6,119 bases of DNA, from contig JAJTHR010000023.1 of NCBI GenBank assembly GCA_021298935.1, forward strand, positions 1 to 6,119. Reading direction: 5' to 3'. The position numbers were made by a program, and so were the translations under genes. The stretch is from Parachlamydia sp. (GTDB lineage Bacteria > Chlamydiota > Chlamydiia > Chlamydiales > Parachlamydiaceae). The notes below the pieces were generated by a model. The model did no database searches. It had not been told where the DNA came from and worked only from the letters and a program-made list of their open reading frames with translations. Positions 1 through 6,076 of this stretch are shown one piece after another (the first letter of the stretch is position 1; every line of letters starts with the position of its first letter).

Positions 1-148
1 ATAAAACCATAAAGTTGATTTGTCAGCGCTTCAGATTTAAAAGATCTTTTCGAAGTTGATATCTTTGAATATCAACAAGGAGAGATCTTTTAAAGATGAA
101 GGTGATCACAAGTCAAATTTATGATTTTAATTTCGGGAAATAGTATTA
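1..148. repeat. Long imperfect palindromic repeat (MITE-like), left copy
   Basis: Positions 1-46 are the reverse complement of 84-131 over about 48 aligned columns, with roughly 38 matches and two one-base gaps. The innermost 11 bp (36-46 against 84-94) are exact. The spacer holds a second perfect stem, GTTGATAT (55-62) with ATATCAAC (69-76) around a 6-nt loop. The whole could form one long hairpin in RNA or a cruciform in DNA. A near-identical inverted partial copy at the other window end shows that this is a repeated element and not a lone hairpin. The copy is probably cut at position 1, because the last bases of the right arm (132-142) have no partner inside the window. No transposase is visible, so a non-autonomous miniature element is the simplest reading. 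A dispersed structural repeat is the alternative. Confidence 0.8.
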
Positions 149-466
149 GTCCACCGTATCAGCTAATCGGGTCATAAACCAATGACTCAGTGGGCGGAGG
201 AAAAAGACTTTATCAGTAAAGCTTTAAGAACCACTTTATATCAATTCAGTCAACTTGGCAGGCTGGCAAATGCGTGACTGGAACAGTCGGGCTGGTTGGG
301 GAACAAATTTTCTAATGGATAATCAGAAATAAGCACGTCAAACTAAAGCTATGAACGTGATAGCCAGTTGAGGGGATGACCCCCCTCTCTGGTCCTTTGC
401 CGGCTCGGGTCCAGCTTAAGATATTTGGTGAACAATCCGTATAGTTTTGCAAGAAGATTAATAGAT
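149..466. other. Gene-poor spacer with short protein-like frames
   Basis: I see no convincing gene in this stretch. On the plus strand, ATG at 182 opens 31 codons (182-277) beginning MTQWAEEKDF. It has no clear Shine-Dalgarno sequence. A second frame overlaps its end and runs to a stop just after 320, containing GWQMRDWNSRAGWGTNF. ATG at 376 opens 22 codons (376-444) beginning MTPLSGPLPAR, preceded by a GAGGGG that could serve as a ribosome site but also forms a hairpin. These pieces look more protein-like than random AT-rich sequence and lie in different frames, which suits decayed gene fragments. I recognise none of them. A structured RNA is the alternative. Confidence 0.35.
370..414. other. 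GC-rich double hairpin downstream of the tRNA gene
   Basis: GAGGGG (370-375) pairs with CCCCTC (382-387) around a 6-nt loop. It is followed at once by a second, imperfect stem whose base is CTGG (389-392) with CCAG (411-414); its interior contains the palindrome GCCGGC. This island is clearly more GC-rich than the AT-rich sequence on both sides. It lies about 50 nt past the 3' end of tRNA-Arg on the minus strand, but no T-run follows it on either strand, so it does not look like a normal intrinsic terminator. It could be a processing or pausing structure, part of a small RNA, or a remnant of another element. Confidence 0.4.
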
Positions 467-539
467 TGTCCTCGGCGCGACTCGAACGCGCGACCTGTTG
501 CTTAGGAGGCAACCGCTCTATCCACTGAGCTACGAGAAC
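467..539 (-). tRNA. tRNA-Arg, anticodon CCU
   Basis: This 73-nt minus-strand gene folds as a complete cloverleaf. The acceptor stem GTTCTCG/CGAGGAC has one U-G pair. The D stem is GCTC/GAGC and the anticodon stem GTTGC/GCAAC. The anticodon loop is CTCCTAA, which gives anticodon CCU (504-506 on the plus strand). The T stem GCGCG/CGCGC carries loop TTCGAGT, and the discriminator base is A. It reads the arginine codon AGG. The CCA end is not encoded, because the discriminator is followed by ATCTAT, so a CCA-adding enzyme must supply it. The gene diverges from the plus-strand genes that begin at 717. No clear terminator follows it. Confidence 0.96.
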
Positions 540-552
540 AAAAGGAAACCAT

Positions 553-558
553 ATTATA
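553..558 (-). promoter_or_regulatory. Candidate -10 box for tRNA-Arg
   Basis: The minus strand reads TATAAT here, a perfect sigma70-type -10 hexamer. It ends 13 nt before the first base of the mature tRNA, the right distance for a short 5' leader. I see no good -35 hexamer at 16-18 nt spacing. The call rests on the -10 match and its position. Confidence 0.4.
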
Positions 559-661
559 CGGATGCAATTAATTTTGCGAGTGAAAGTCTCAAAATTGAAA
601 TTTAAGTGTATTGTTGATTGATTAATAATTTTATGCAAAGAAATATGTATTAACTTGAAAT

Positions 662-667
662 TATAAT
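662..667 (+). promoter_or_regulatory. Candidate -10 box for the five-gene cluster
   Basis: TATAAT on the plus strand lies 49 nt before the preferred start codon at 717. Transcription would begin near 674 and give a leader of about 40 nt. No convincing -35 box lies at the usual spacing, and the surrounding sequence is so AT-rich that a chance match is possible. Confidence 0.3.
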
Positions 668-703
668 AACAATTTAGCACAATATATTTTTAATTAAAAA
701 AAT

Positions 704-707
704 GGAG
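704..707 (+). promoter_or_regulatory. Shine-Dalgarno site that decides the first gene's start
   Basis: GGAG lies 9 nt upstream of ATG at 717. The longer start, ATG at 702, overlaps this motif and has only A/T-rich sequence before it, with no ribosome site. The start at 717 is therefore preferred, which removes five residues (MEIYQ) from the longer reading. Confidence 0.65.
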
Positions 708-716
708 ATTTATCAA

Positions 717-1217
717 ATGGGGTTCTTTACAACTGTTAACTATCCTTATAATGAAAGTAAAAATAAAAATTTGTACGAGATGGCCGAACAGGCTGCTCAT
801 GTTTTGCGCACACCATCTAAATGGCTGGCGGCTGACTTATTTAGACAAAATACTTCCTATGAAGTGAGCCTAGAGCGCAATGGTTTGGGCAATGACTTAC
901 TTTGCCTCACTGCGGACACTTCTGAAGTGCATGGTTTTAAGAAGGCTTTAAGAACTATAGTTAGTCTTGCTACCTTTGTATTTGGTGAACTATTAGCCGC
1001 TCCTTTGATGAGCATCGCTTTTCAGAGTGAAGAAATTCGTCTTAAGCACAAGTATGCCGTAAGTCTTTTGACAGATGAGCAATATGATCGCTTAAAAGAA
1101 TTGATCTCTGCTCGTCAAAATTTGGAAAATGAACGTCAGGGTTGCGAACCAGTGAGTATCTGCCTCCTGAGCTCTATTTGTTGTTTGCTCTGCTGTTTAG
1201 TTTGTTGTCGTCGATAA
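717..1217 (+). CDS. Small orphan membrane-type protein with Cys-Cys-rich C-terminus
   Basis: The product is 166 residues from the preferred start at 717, or 171 from ATG 702. I do not recognise the family. The N-terminal 75 residues are polar and soluble-looking. Residues 81-102 form one hydrophobic stretch, a plausible membrane segment or buried helix. Residues 105-142 are charged and probably helical. The tail is striking: residues 143-166 carry eight cysteines, with three Cys-Cys pairs at 155/156, 159/160 and 163/164 spaced by two hydrophobic residues, and the protein ends in Arg-Arg. The tail may be membrane-embedded, bind metal, or be lipid-modified if the protein reaches a eukaryotic host; all three are inferences. 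There is no N-terminal signal peptide. The gene is first in a close-packed row, 16 nt before the next gene, which suggests shared expression. Confidence 0.8.
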   Translation: MGFFTTVNYPYNESKNKNLYEMAEQAAHVLRTPSKWLAADLFRQNTSYEVSLERNGLGNDLLCLTADTSEVHGFKKALRTIVSLATFVFGELLAAPLMSIAFQSEEIRLKHKYAVSLLTDEQYDRLKELISARQNLENERQGCEPVSICLLSSICCLLCCLVCCRR

Positions 1218-1233
1218 TTAAGGTGGTAAGAAA

Positions 1234-1881
1234 ATGATTTCATTTATTGATCAACAAAATTCCCCTTGGAAGTCGATCCAACTTGAATACAAAGGGGATA
1301 CGTTTTTATTTCCTTACCATGCACCAAGCGAGCAAATATATAATAGCGATCCCCAATCACTTGTCCGGTGGAAATGCTTGTGCCTTACGGGGCTCACCCC
1401 GCTTGCTATAGCCGGTCGGTTGATTTATCAGCTTTCCAAATTGGCTTTTACTTGTGTGCAGGAATCATTTAATTACTTGGATGGCCATGATTTCAATGGG
1501 AAAGTCATTTGGTCAGATGCTTATGAGAATATCCGGGTGATCAAATATGGCTGCAGGTTAATGCTGACCGCCGTGAAAGGTGTCTTTAACCCTTTTGATA
1601 ACCGAGCGGAATATGGCCGTCTAGAAAGAAAATTAAATGGGCAAAAAGACAAATCACAGCGCAACCGCTTCTACTTAGCCGTTTGCTTTCAACCAAAAGA
1701 CAAAATAGCTGATTTTAACCAAAGAGATGAGCAATTAAGAATTGCAACTCGTTTAGTTAAACACGCACAATTTATTAGGAAAATTGATAAGTGGAAGCTT
1801 GCGCTATTTTCCTGCAAATTAAAGGCTTTTCACAAGCATTCTCAAGAGATCATCGCGCTTAAAAAAAATTACTCTCCATGA
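1234..1881 (+). CDS. Orphan protein, 215 residues, function unknown
   Basis: The start is well supported by an AAGGTGG Shine-Dalgarno sequence at 1220-1226, 7 nt before the ATG. The style resembles orphan proteins of amoeba-associated chlamydiae, but I can name no family or function. Residues 47-66 are hydrophobic and could lie in or on a membrane. Residues 118-135 include NPFDNRAEYGRLERKLN, an amphipathic stretch that looks conserved in character. Residues 146-153 read FYLAVCFQ. The C-terminal 45 residues are strongly basic. There is no signal peptide. The stop overlaps the next start as ATGA (1878-1881), so translation of the two is likely coupled and their products may act together. An A8 run (1861-1868) lies just before the stop. 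Confidence 0.8.
   Translation: MISFIDQQNSPWKSIQLEYKGDTFLFPYHAPSEQIYNSDPQSLVRWKCLCLTGLTPLAIAGRLIYQLSKLAFTCVQESFNYLDGHDFNGKVIWSDAYENIRVIKYGCRLMLTAVKGVFNPFDNRAEYGRLERKLNGQKDKSQRNRFYLAVCFQPKDKIADFNQRDEQLRIATRLVKHAQFIRKIDKWKLALFSCKLKAFHKHSQEIIALKKNYSP
1861..1868 (+). other. A8 homopolymer run at a gene junction
   Basis: Eight consecutive A residues lie ten bases before the stop codon of the upstream gene. The downstream gene is in the -1 frame relative to it, and that frame is open from the run through the downstream ATG (AAA TTA CTC TCC ATG). A -1 ribosomal slip on the run, or one extra A from polymerase slippage, would give a single fused product. No obvious strong pseudoknot was found, so use of the site is unproven. 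Confidence 0.4.
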
Positions 1882-2918
1882 AGATAAAAATTGGGCAATT
1901 TTCTTCCCACGCTCTTTCTTTATGGGCACCCAAGCAAGAACCTTACGCTGCCAAGTGCTTTGATTCTTTGGCGATGACCCTCCATTATGCAGCCTTTCTG
2001 CCAGGCTGCCTTTTGCACCGTATTTTCAGGATACCAGGCGCTCTTCCCTATGGGGCCATTCAAATGCACAGTTTTAATCTGGCAAGCGTAAAAACATTTC
2101 TGGTTTGCCTGCAAACGGTTTGGAGCCCAAAAGAAAAATTTTACGAAGTTGGGTCGCGAGAGGGATTGCATGTTTCTCATGCCATCACTTACGAGCCGGC
2201 CGGGGGATTATGCGTCGGGCAAAGCTTGACTTTTCTTTCCAATTATTTCAAAAATGGGGATTTGATTGAAGCCGCCAAGGTTTTACGCTATGGGGGAAAT
2301 AAATCAAGTGTGCGTGTGCAAGCTCTTTATGAGGCTCTTTTAGGGATAAAAGGAGTGCTTCATCGGGATGAGCTCAAGGATCAGTGTGCCTACCTACTGA
2401 ATCAGTCCCATCCTGTTAGGAATTCAAAGATGCAAGAATGCCTGCAGGCCTTTTTACAAAGCCCTGGCTTTAAGCTTCGTCAATTTGCCCTGCAGTGGTT
2501 TAAAGAAAGAGATCTTACGATCACCCCTTCCCTTTATAAGAATATTTTGGAATTGGACGCTTTTTGGCACTCCCAGGAAAGCCCGACAGAAAAAAAATAT
2601 GACGAAATTCATTATGCCATCATCCGTTCTTTAGCTGAAAAAATGGATTTAGTTGCGGATGAGACATCTCGTTTTGAGGGCACGATTGAAAATGTCCATG
2701 CTCAGCTTCTTGAGAGGGAGGAAGGGAGTTGGTTGATCCATTTCAGCAATCACACGGTGGCTCTCATCCAAACGACGGATGAATTTGCAATTTTTGACCC
2801 TGTTCAAGGACTGGCCGTATTTACATTGAGGCAAAAATCAGGCGCCCTCAAACGTTTGCTTGATTACTATAGCCATTTGGGCTGCATCTCTTTAAGACAA
2901 GTCAGGATTAGTAAATAA
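1878..2918 (+). CDS. Candidate C58/YopT-like cysteine protease
   Basis: The product is 346 residues. Its ATG overlaps the preceding stop as ATGA and has no Shine-Dalgarno sequence of its own, so it probably depends on translational coupling. The visible clue is a Cys-His-Asp series: Cys112 in GGLCVGQS followed by a helical-looking stretch, His292 in NHTVALI, and Asp307 in AIFDPVQG. In C58 (YopT/AvrPphB-type) papain-fold proteases the catalytic Cys heads a helix, and His lies about 16 residues before an Asp in a FDP-like strand; here the spacing is 15. Residues 31-62 are hydrophobic. Residues 120-280 are mainly polar and helical and separate the Cys from the His. There is no signal peptide. 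If the enzyme is real, a type III secreted effector acting in the host is the obvious idea, but nothing in the sequence proves secretion. Another papain-like family or an inactive relative is possible. Confidence 0.75.
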   Translation: MKIKIGQFSSHALSLWAPKQEPYAAKCFDSLAMTLHYAAFLPGCLLHRIFRIPGALPYGAIQMHSFNLASVKTFLVCLQTVWSPKEKFYEVGSREGLHVSHAITYEPAGGLCVGQSLTFLSNYFKNGDLIEAAKVLRYGGNKSSVRVQALYEALLGIKGVLHRDELKDQCAYLLNQSHPVRNSKMQECLQAFLQSPGFKLRQFALQWFKERDLTITPSLYKNILELDAFWHSQESPTEKKYDEIHYAIIRSLAEKMDLVADETSRFEGTIENVHAQLLEREEGSWLIHFSNHTVALIQTTDEFAIFDPVQGLAVFTLRQKSGALKRLLDYYSHLGCISLRQVRISK

Positions 2919-2973
2919 AAGATTAATATGCTATCTCAAGTGATTTCATTCCATTTAGGACAAGGATCACATC

Positions 2974-4419
2974 ATGAGTTTATGGCGTACAAAGTCTATC
3001 CAGTTTTTGGAGGAAGAGGCCAATAGCGGCAATCAAAAGCTGGAGCGCTCCCTTGGGGCCGTTAGTTTGGTTTTATTGGGAGTGGGGGCGATCATCGGAG
3101 CGGGCCTTTTCTCAATTACAGGGATCGCAGCGGCAGAAAATGCGGGTCCGGCTATCGTTCTTTCTTTTCTTCTGGCGTCGCTTGGCTGTGCCTTCGCAGG
3201 ACTTTGTTTCAGCGAGCTCGCTTCCATGATCCCTGTTTCCGGAGGGGCCTATACTTATACTTATGCGACCCTTGGTGAATTCATTGCCTGGATTATCGGC
3301 TGGGCGCTGATCCTCGAATATGCAGCCGGAGCCGCGGTCGTCTCCATCAGTTGGGGGGCCTATGTGGTCTCTTTCTTGCAGGATCTGCATATCCACCTAC
3401 CTGTCCAGCTCATCGCTTCTCCCTGGCAAGCTGTGCAGTTGGCAGATGGCACGATGGCCCATGGTTTGATTAACCTGCCTCCCTTGTTGATTATCATTTT
3501 GCTGTCCGGTTTATTGATTATCGGCATCGACAAGTCTGCCAAGGTGAATGCCTTTCTCGTGGTTATCAAAGTGGCCGTCGTACTGATTTTCATTGCTATC
3601 GGAGTGAGCTATGTGCAGCCCGAAAACTATACCCCTTTCATCCCTCCCAATACCGGCGAATTCGGCGAGTTCGGATGGAGCGGGGTCATGCGAGCTGCCG
3701 GGGTGGTTTTTTTAGCATATATTGGTTTTGATGCGGTTTCTACTGCTGCCCAAGAAGTAAAAAAGCCGCAGCGCGATTTGCCGATCGGCATTATCGGATC
3801 GCTTGCCATCTGTACGGTCCTTTACGTGCTGTTTTCTTTGGTTCTTGTAGGCCTGATCCATTATTCGCAGCTGAATGTGGCAGCGCCTGTGGCTGAGGCG
3901 ATTAATAAAACGCCCTATCTTTGGCTAAACAGCCTTGTTAAATTAGCCATCATAGCAGGCCTTACCTCAGTAATACTAGTGCTGCTACTCGGGCAATCGC
4001 GTATTTTCTTCACGATGGCCAAGGATGGCCTTTTACCCCCAAGCTTTGGCATTGTCCACCCGAAATTTCATACTCCCTGGGTGGCGAGCCTTCTGTTGAT
4101 GGTTGTCGTCGGTCTTTTTGCCTGTTTTGCTCCCTTGTCCTTAGTCGGCCACCTGACGAGCATCGGGACGCTGCTTGCTTTTGCCATTGTGTGCGCAAGC
4201 GTCATTGTATTGCGCCGCACCCATCCTGAATTGCCCCGGCCTTTTAGGACTCCTCTTGTTCCCTTTGTCCCCATCATGGGAATCCTGATTTGCCTCGTGC
4301 TGATGCTATCGCTCGGCTGGGCGACATGGATGCGTTTAGCAGTTTGGATTTTAATTGGCCTGGCAGTGTATTTTCTTTATGGAAAACAACACAGTCATCT
4401 TAATTTGAAGGAGCAATAA
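2974..4419 (+). CDS. Amino acid permease, APC superfamily, CAT type
   Basis: This inner-membrane transporter has 481 residues, near the usual length for YfnA/CAT-like permeases, and about 12 hydrophobic segments from residue 27 to 468. The first helix carries GVGAIIGAGLFSITG (36-50), the broken-helix substrate site of the APC fold. EYAAG (115-119) follows in the third helix. The CAT-family signature FLAYIGFDAVSTAAQEV (246-262) with KKPQRDLPIG follows, then GQSRIFFTMAKDGLLPP (340-356). The family imports amino acids, often cationic ones, by proton symport or exchange; the exact substrate cannot be read here. Uptake of host amino acids would suit an intracellular bacterium. AAGGA (2962-2966) lies 7 nt before the ATG. 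The gene starts 55 nt after the candidate protease, with no terminator between, and its stop overlaps the gnd start. Confidence 0.93.
   Translation: MSLWRTKSIQFLEEEANSGNQKLERSLGAVSLVLLGVGAIIGAGLFSITGIAAAENAGPAIVLSFLLASLGCAFAGLCFSELASMIPVSGGAYTYTYATLGEFIAWIIGWALILEYAAGAAVVSISWGAYVVSFLQDLHIHLPVQLIASPWQAVQLADGTMAHGLINLPPLLIIILLSGLLIIGIDKSAKVNAFLVVIKVAVVLIFIAIGVSYVQPENYTPFIPPNTGEFGEFGWSGVMRAAGVVFLAYIGFDAVSTAAQEVKKPQRDLPIGIIGSLAICTVLYVLFSLVLVGLIHYSQLNVAAPVAEAINKTPYLWLNSLVKLAIIAGLTSVILVLLLGQSRIFFTMAKDGLLPPSFGIVHPKFHTPWVASLLLMVVVGLFACFAPLSLVGHLTSIGTLLAFAIVCASVIVLRRTHPELPRPFRTPLVPFVPIMGILICLVLMLSLGWATWMRLAVWILIGLAVYFLYGKQHSHLNLKEQ
4407..4413 (+). promoter_or_regulatory. Shine-Dalgarno site of gnd inside the permease gene
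   Basis: GAAGGAG lies within the last codons of the permease gene, 5 nt before the gnd ATG. Together with the TAATG stop/start overlap it fixes the gnd start and points to stop-restart coupling between the two genes. Confidence 0.75.
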
Positions 4420-5867
4420 TGGAGCAGGCAGACATTGGGTTGATCGGTTTGGCCGTCATGGGACAAAACCTCGTGCTAAACATGAATGACCATGGATATA
4501 AAGTGGCCGTTTATAATCGGACCGTTTCCAAGGTGGATGAATTTTTAGAAGGTCCGGCCAAAGGGACGGCCGTCATAGGCACCCATTCGCTGGAGGAATT
4601 TATCCGCACACTGAAAAGACCCCGGCGTGTCATGCTGATGGTCAAAGCGGGCGATGCCGTGGATGCCTTTATCGATCAATGCCTTCCTTATTTAGAGCCG
4701 GGCGACATCATCATTGATGGTGGAAATAGCCTTTTCACCGATTCAAACAGGCGTACTAAAGAATTGAAGGAAAAGGGAATTATTTTTATTGGGGCAGGCA
4801 TCTCAGGAGGCGAGGAAGGGGCGCGCCATGGGCCCTCTATCATGCCGGGAGGCAATCCGGAAGGGTGGCCGCATGTAAAAGAAATTTTTCAATCCATTAG
4901 CGCAAAAGTCGAGGGAGAGCCTTGCTGCGATTGGGTTGGCGACGAGGGGGCCGGCCATTATGTCAAAATGGTGCATAACGGAATCGAATATGGAGATATG
5001 CAGCTGATTTCCGAGGCTTATCACTTATTAAAGGAAGCTCTGCAACTTGATAACAATCAAATGCATGCGGTATTTAGTGAATGGAATGAAGGGGATTTGG
5101 ACAGCTATCTGATTGAGGTCACTGCCAGGATTTTTACCGTTAAAGAAGAGGATGGTTCGCTCCTTTTGGATCATGTCCTTGATGCTGCAGGTCAGAAGGG
5201 CACAGGAAAATGGACGGTGACCAATGCACTGGATTTAGGCATGCCGCTGACACTGATCGGCGAAGCTGTTTTCGCCAGATGCCTGTCTGCTCTAAAAGAA
5301 GACAGGGAAGCGGCCAGCAAGGTTTTGAAAGGGCCTGATTCCCACTATAAGGGCCCCTCTGAGGAATTTATCAAGGCCATTCGTCAAGCTCTTTACGCTT
5401 CAAAGATCATTAGCTATGCACAAGGGTTCATGCTTATGCAGCAGGCAGCTGGTGAATATGGATGGAAGCTCAATTATGGAGCCATTGCACTCATGTGGAG
5501 GGGAGGCTGCATCATCCGCAGCAGATTCCTTGGTAAAATCAAAGAAGCTTTCCGTCTTCATCCTCAGTTAAAGAGCCTCCTTTTGGACGATTATTTCAGG
5601 CAAGAATTGGAAGAAAGGCAAGGAGGATGGCGCACTGTTGTCTCTCAGGCAGCTCTCCTTGGCATTTCCATCCCCTGCATCAGCAGCGCTCTCTCTTTCT
5701 TCGACGGCTACCGGACGGCAAAGCTTCCCGCCAATCTTTTGCAGGCTCAAAGGGACTTTTTCGGCGCCCATACCTATGAGCGGATCGATCGCCCGCGCGG
5801 CCAGTTTTTTCATACCGATTGGGCAGGCACCGGGGGAAAAGTCAGTTCCGGTAGTTATAACGCCTAA
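4419..5867 (+). CDS. gnd: 6-phosphogluconate dehydrogenase, decarboxylating
   Basis: Gnd converts 6-phosphogluconate and NADP+ to ribulose 5-phosphate, CO2 and NADPH in the cytoplasmic oxidative pentose phosphate pathway. The 482 residues match the usual length of the long bacterial/eukaryotic form. The N-terminal Rossmann domain has GLAVMGQN (10-17) and NRT (33-35), the latter fitting NADP preference. IDGGNS (99-104) and GISGGEEGARHGPSIMPGG (127-145) line the substrate site. KMVHNGIEYGD (183-193) holds the catalytic Lys183, Asn187 and Glu190. GTGKWT (261-266) is present. The C-terminal tail has QRDFFGAHTYERID (444-457), with the substrate-binding Arg445 and His451, and FHTDW (464-468). No key residue is missing. 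The start overlaps the permease stop as TAATG, so the pair is probably cotranscribed. A terminator lies 18 nt after the stop. No zwf or pgl gene is in the window. Confidence 0.98.
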   Translation: MEQADIGLIGLAVMGQNLVLNMNDHGYKVAVYNRTVSKVDEFLEGPAKGTAVIGTHSLEEFIRTLKRPRRVMLMVKAGDAVDAFIDQCLPYLEPGDIIIDGGNSLFTDSNRRTKELKEKGIIFIGAGISGGEEGARHGPSIMPGGNPEGWPHVKEIFQSISAKVEGEPCCDWVGDEGAGHYVKMVHNGIEYGDMQLISEAYHLLKEALQLDNNQMHAVFSEWNEGDLDSYLIEVTARIFTVKEEDGSLLLDHVLDAAGQKGTGKWTVTNALDLGMPLTLIGEAVFARCLSALKEDREAASKVLKGPDSHYKGPSEEFIKAIRQALYASKIISYAQGFMLMQQAAGEYGWKLNYGAIALMWRGGCIIRSRFLGKIKEAFRLHPQLKSLLLDDYFRQELEERQGGWRTVVSQAALLGISIPCISSALSFFDGYRTAKLPANLLQAQRDFFGAHTYERIDRPRGQFFHTDWAGTGGKVSSGSYNA

Positions 5868-5885
5868 ATCCAAAATTCAGAGTAT

Positions 5886-5917
5886 TAGGGGCGGGTAATT
5901 AACCCGTCCTTATTTTA
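5886..5917 (+). terminator. Rho-independent terminator after gnd
   Basis: An 11-bp stem (5886-5896 with 5902-5912) has a GGGCGGGT/AACCCGTCC core, two G-U pairs and a 5-nt AATTA loop. It is followed by TTTTA. It begins 18 nt after the gnd stop and probably ends the cluster transcript. Confidence 0.85.
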
Positions 5918-6076
5918 AATTACAAAAATGTGCTGCGTACGGCTAATTCTGACAATCCACTAGTGAGAAATGATAAAAATGGTGTAGAGTTTTTATTTAT
6001 AGAGGGATTAGAGCCTGTGCCCCTTGATGGCTTCATTCATGTGGCTAAGGCTAGTAATACCATTTCCCGAAATTAA
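5918..6076 (+). pseudogene. Probable 3' remnant of an unidentified gene
   Basis: One plus-strand frame is open from inside the gnd terminator (first codon after the stop at 5900-5902) to TAA at 6074-6076. The only plausible start is GTG at 5930, with no ribosome site, which would give 48 residues. The protein-like part reads NPLVRNDKNGVEF then LFIEGLEPVPLDGF then IHVAKAS. The last residues and the stop (about 6055-6076) lie inside the inverted repeat copy. The remnant may therefore be a gene tail that the repeat truncated and supplied with a new stop. I do not recognise the family. A tiny intact gene is less likely given the weak start and the terminator just before it. Confidence 0.4.

Noticed and set aside
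435..563. 9-bp inverted repeat ATCCGTATA (435-443) / TATACGGAT (555-563) flanking the tRNA
   Set aside because: The second arm overlaps the likely tRNA -10 box and would lie upstream of the transcript, so the arms cannot pair in the RNA. At 9 bp in AT-rich sequence a chance match is plausible.
312..680. Minus-strand open frame of 122 codons
   Set aside because: It runs straight through the tRNA-Arg gene, and its central VAQWIERLPPKQQVARSSRA stretch is simply the translated tRNA, a well-known annotation artefact.
3033..4277. Several minus-strand open frames opposite the permease gene
   Set aside because: They are antisense to a clear 12-helix transporter, have no ribosome sites and show no family features.
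5568..5898. Open frames on both strands over the 3' end of gnd
   Set aside because: They overlap the conserved Gnd C-terminus, and the plus-strand one runs into the terminator. They are by-products of coding composition.
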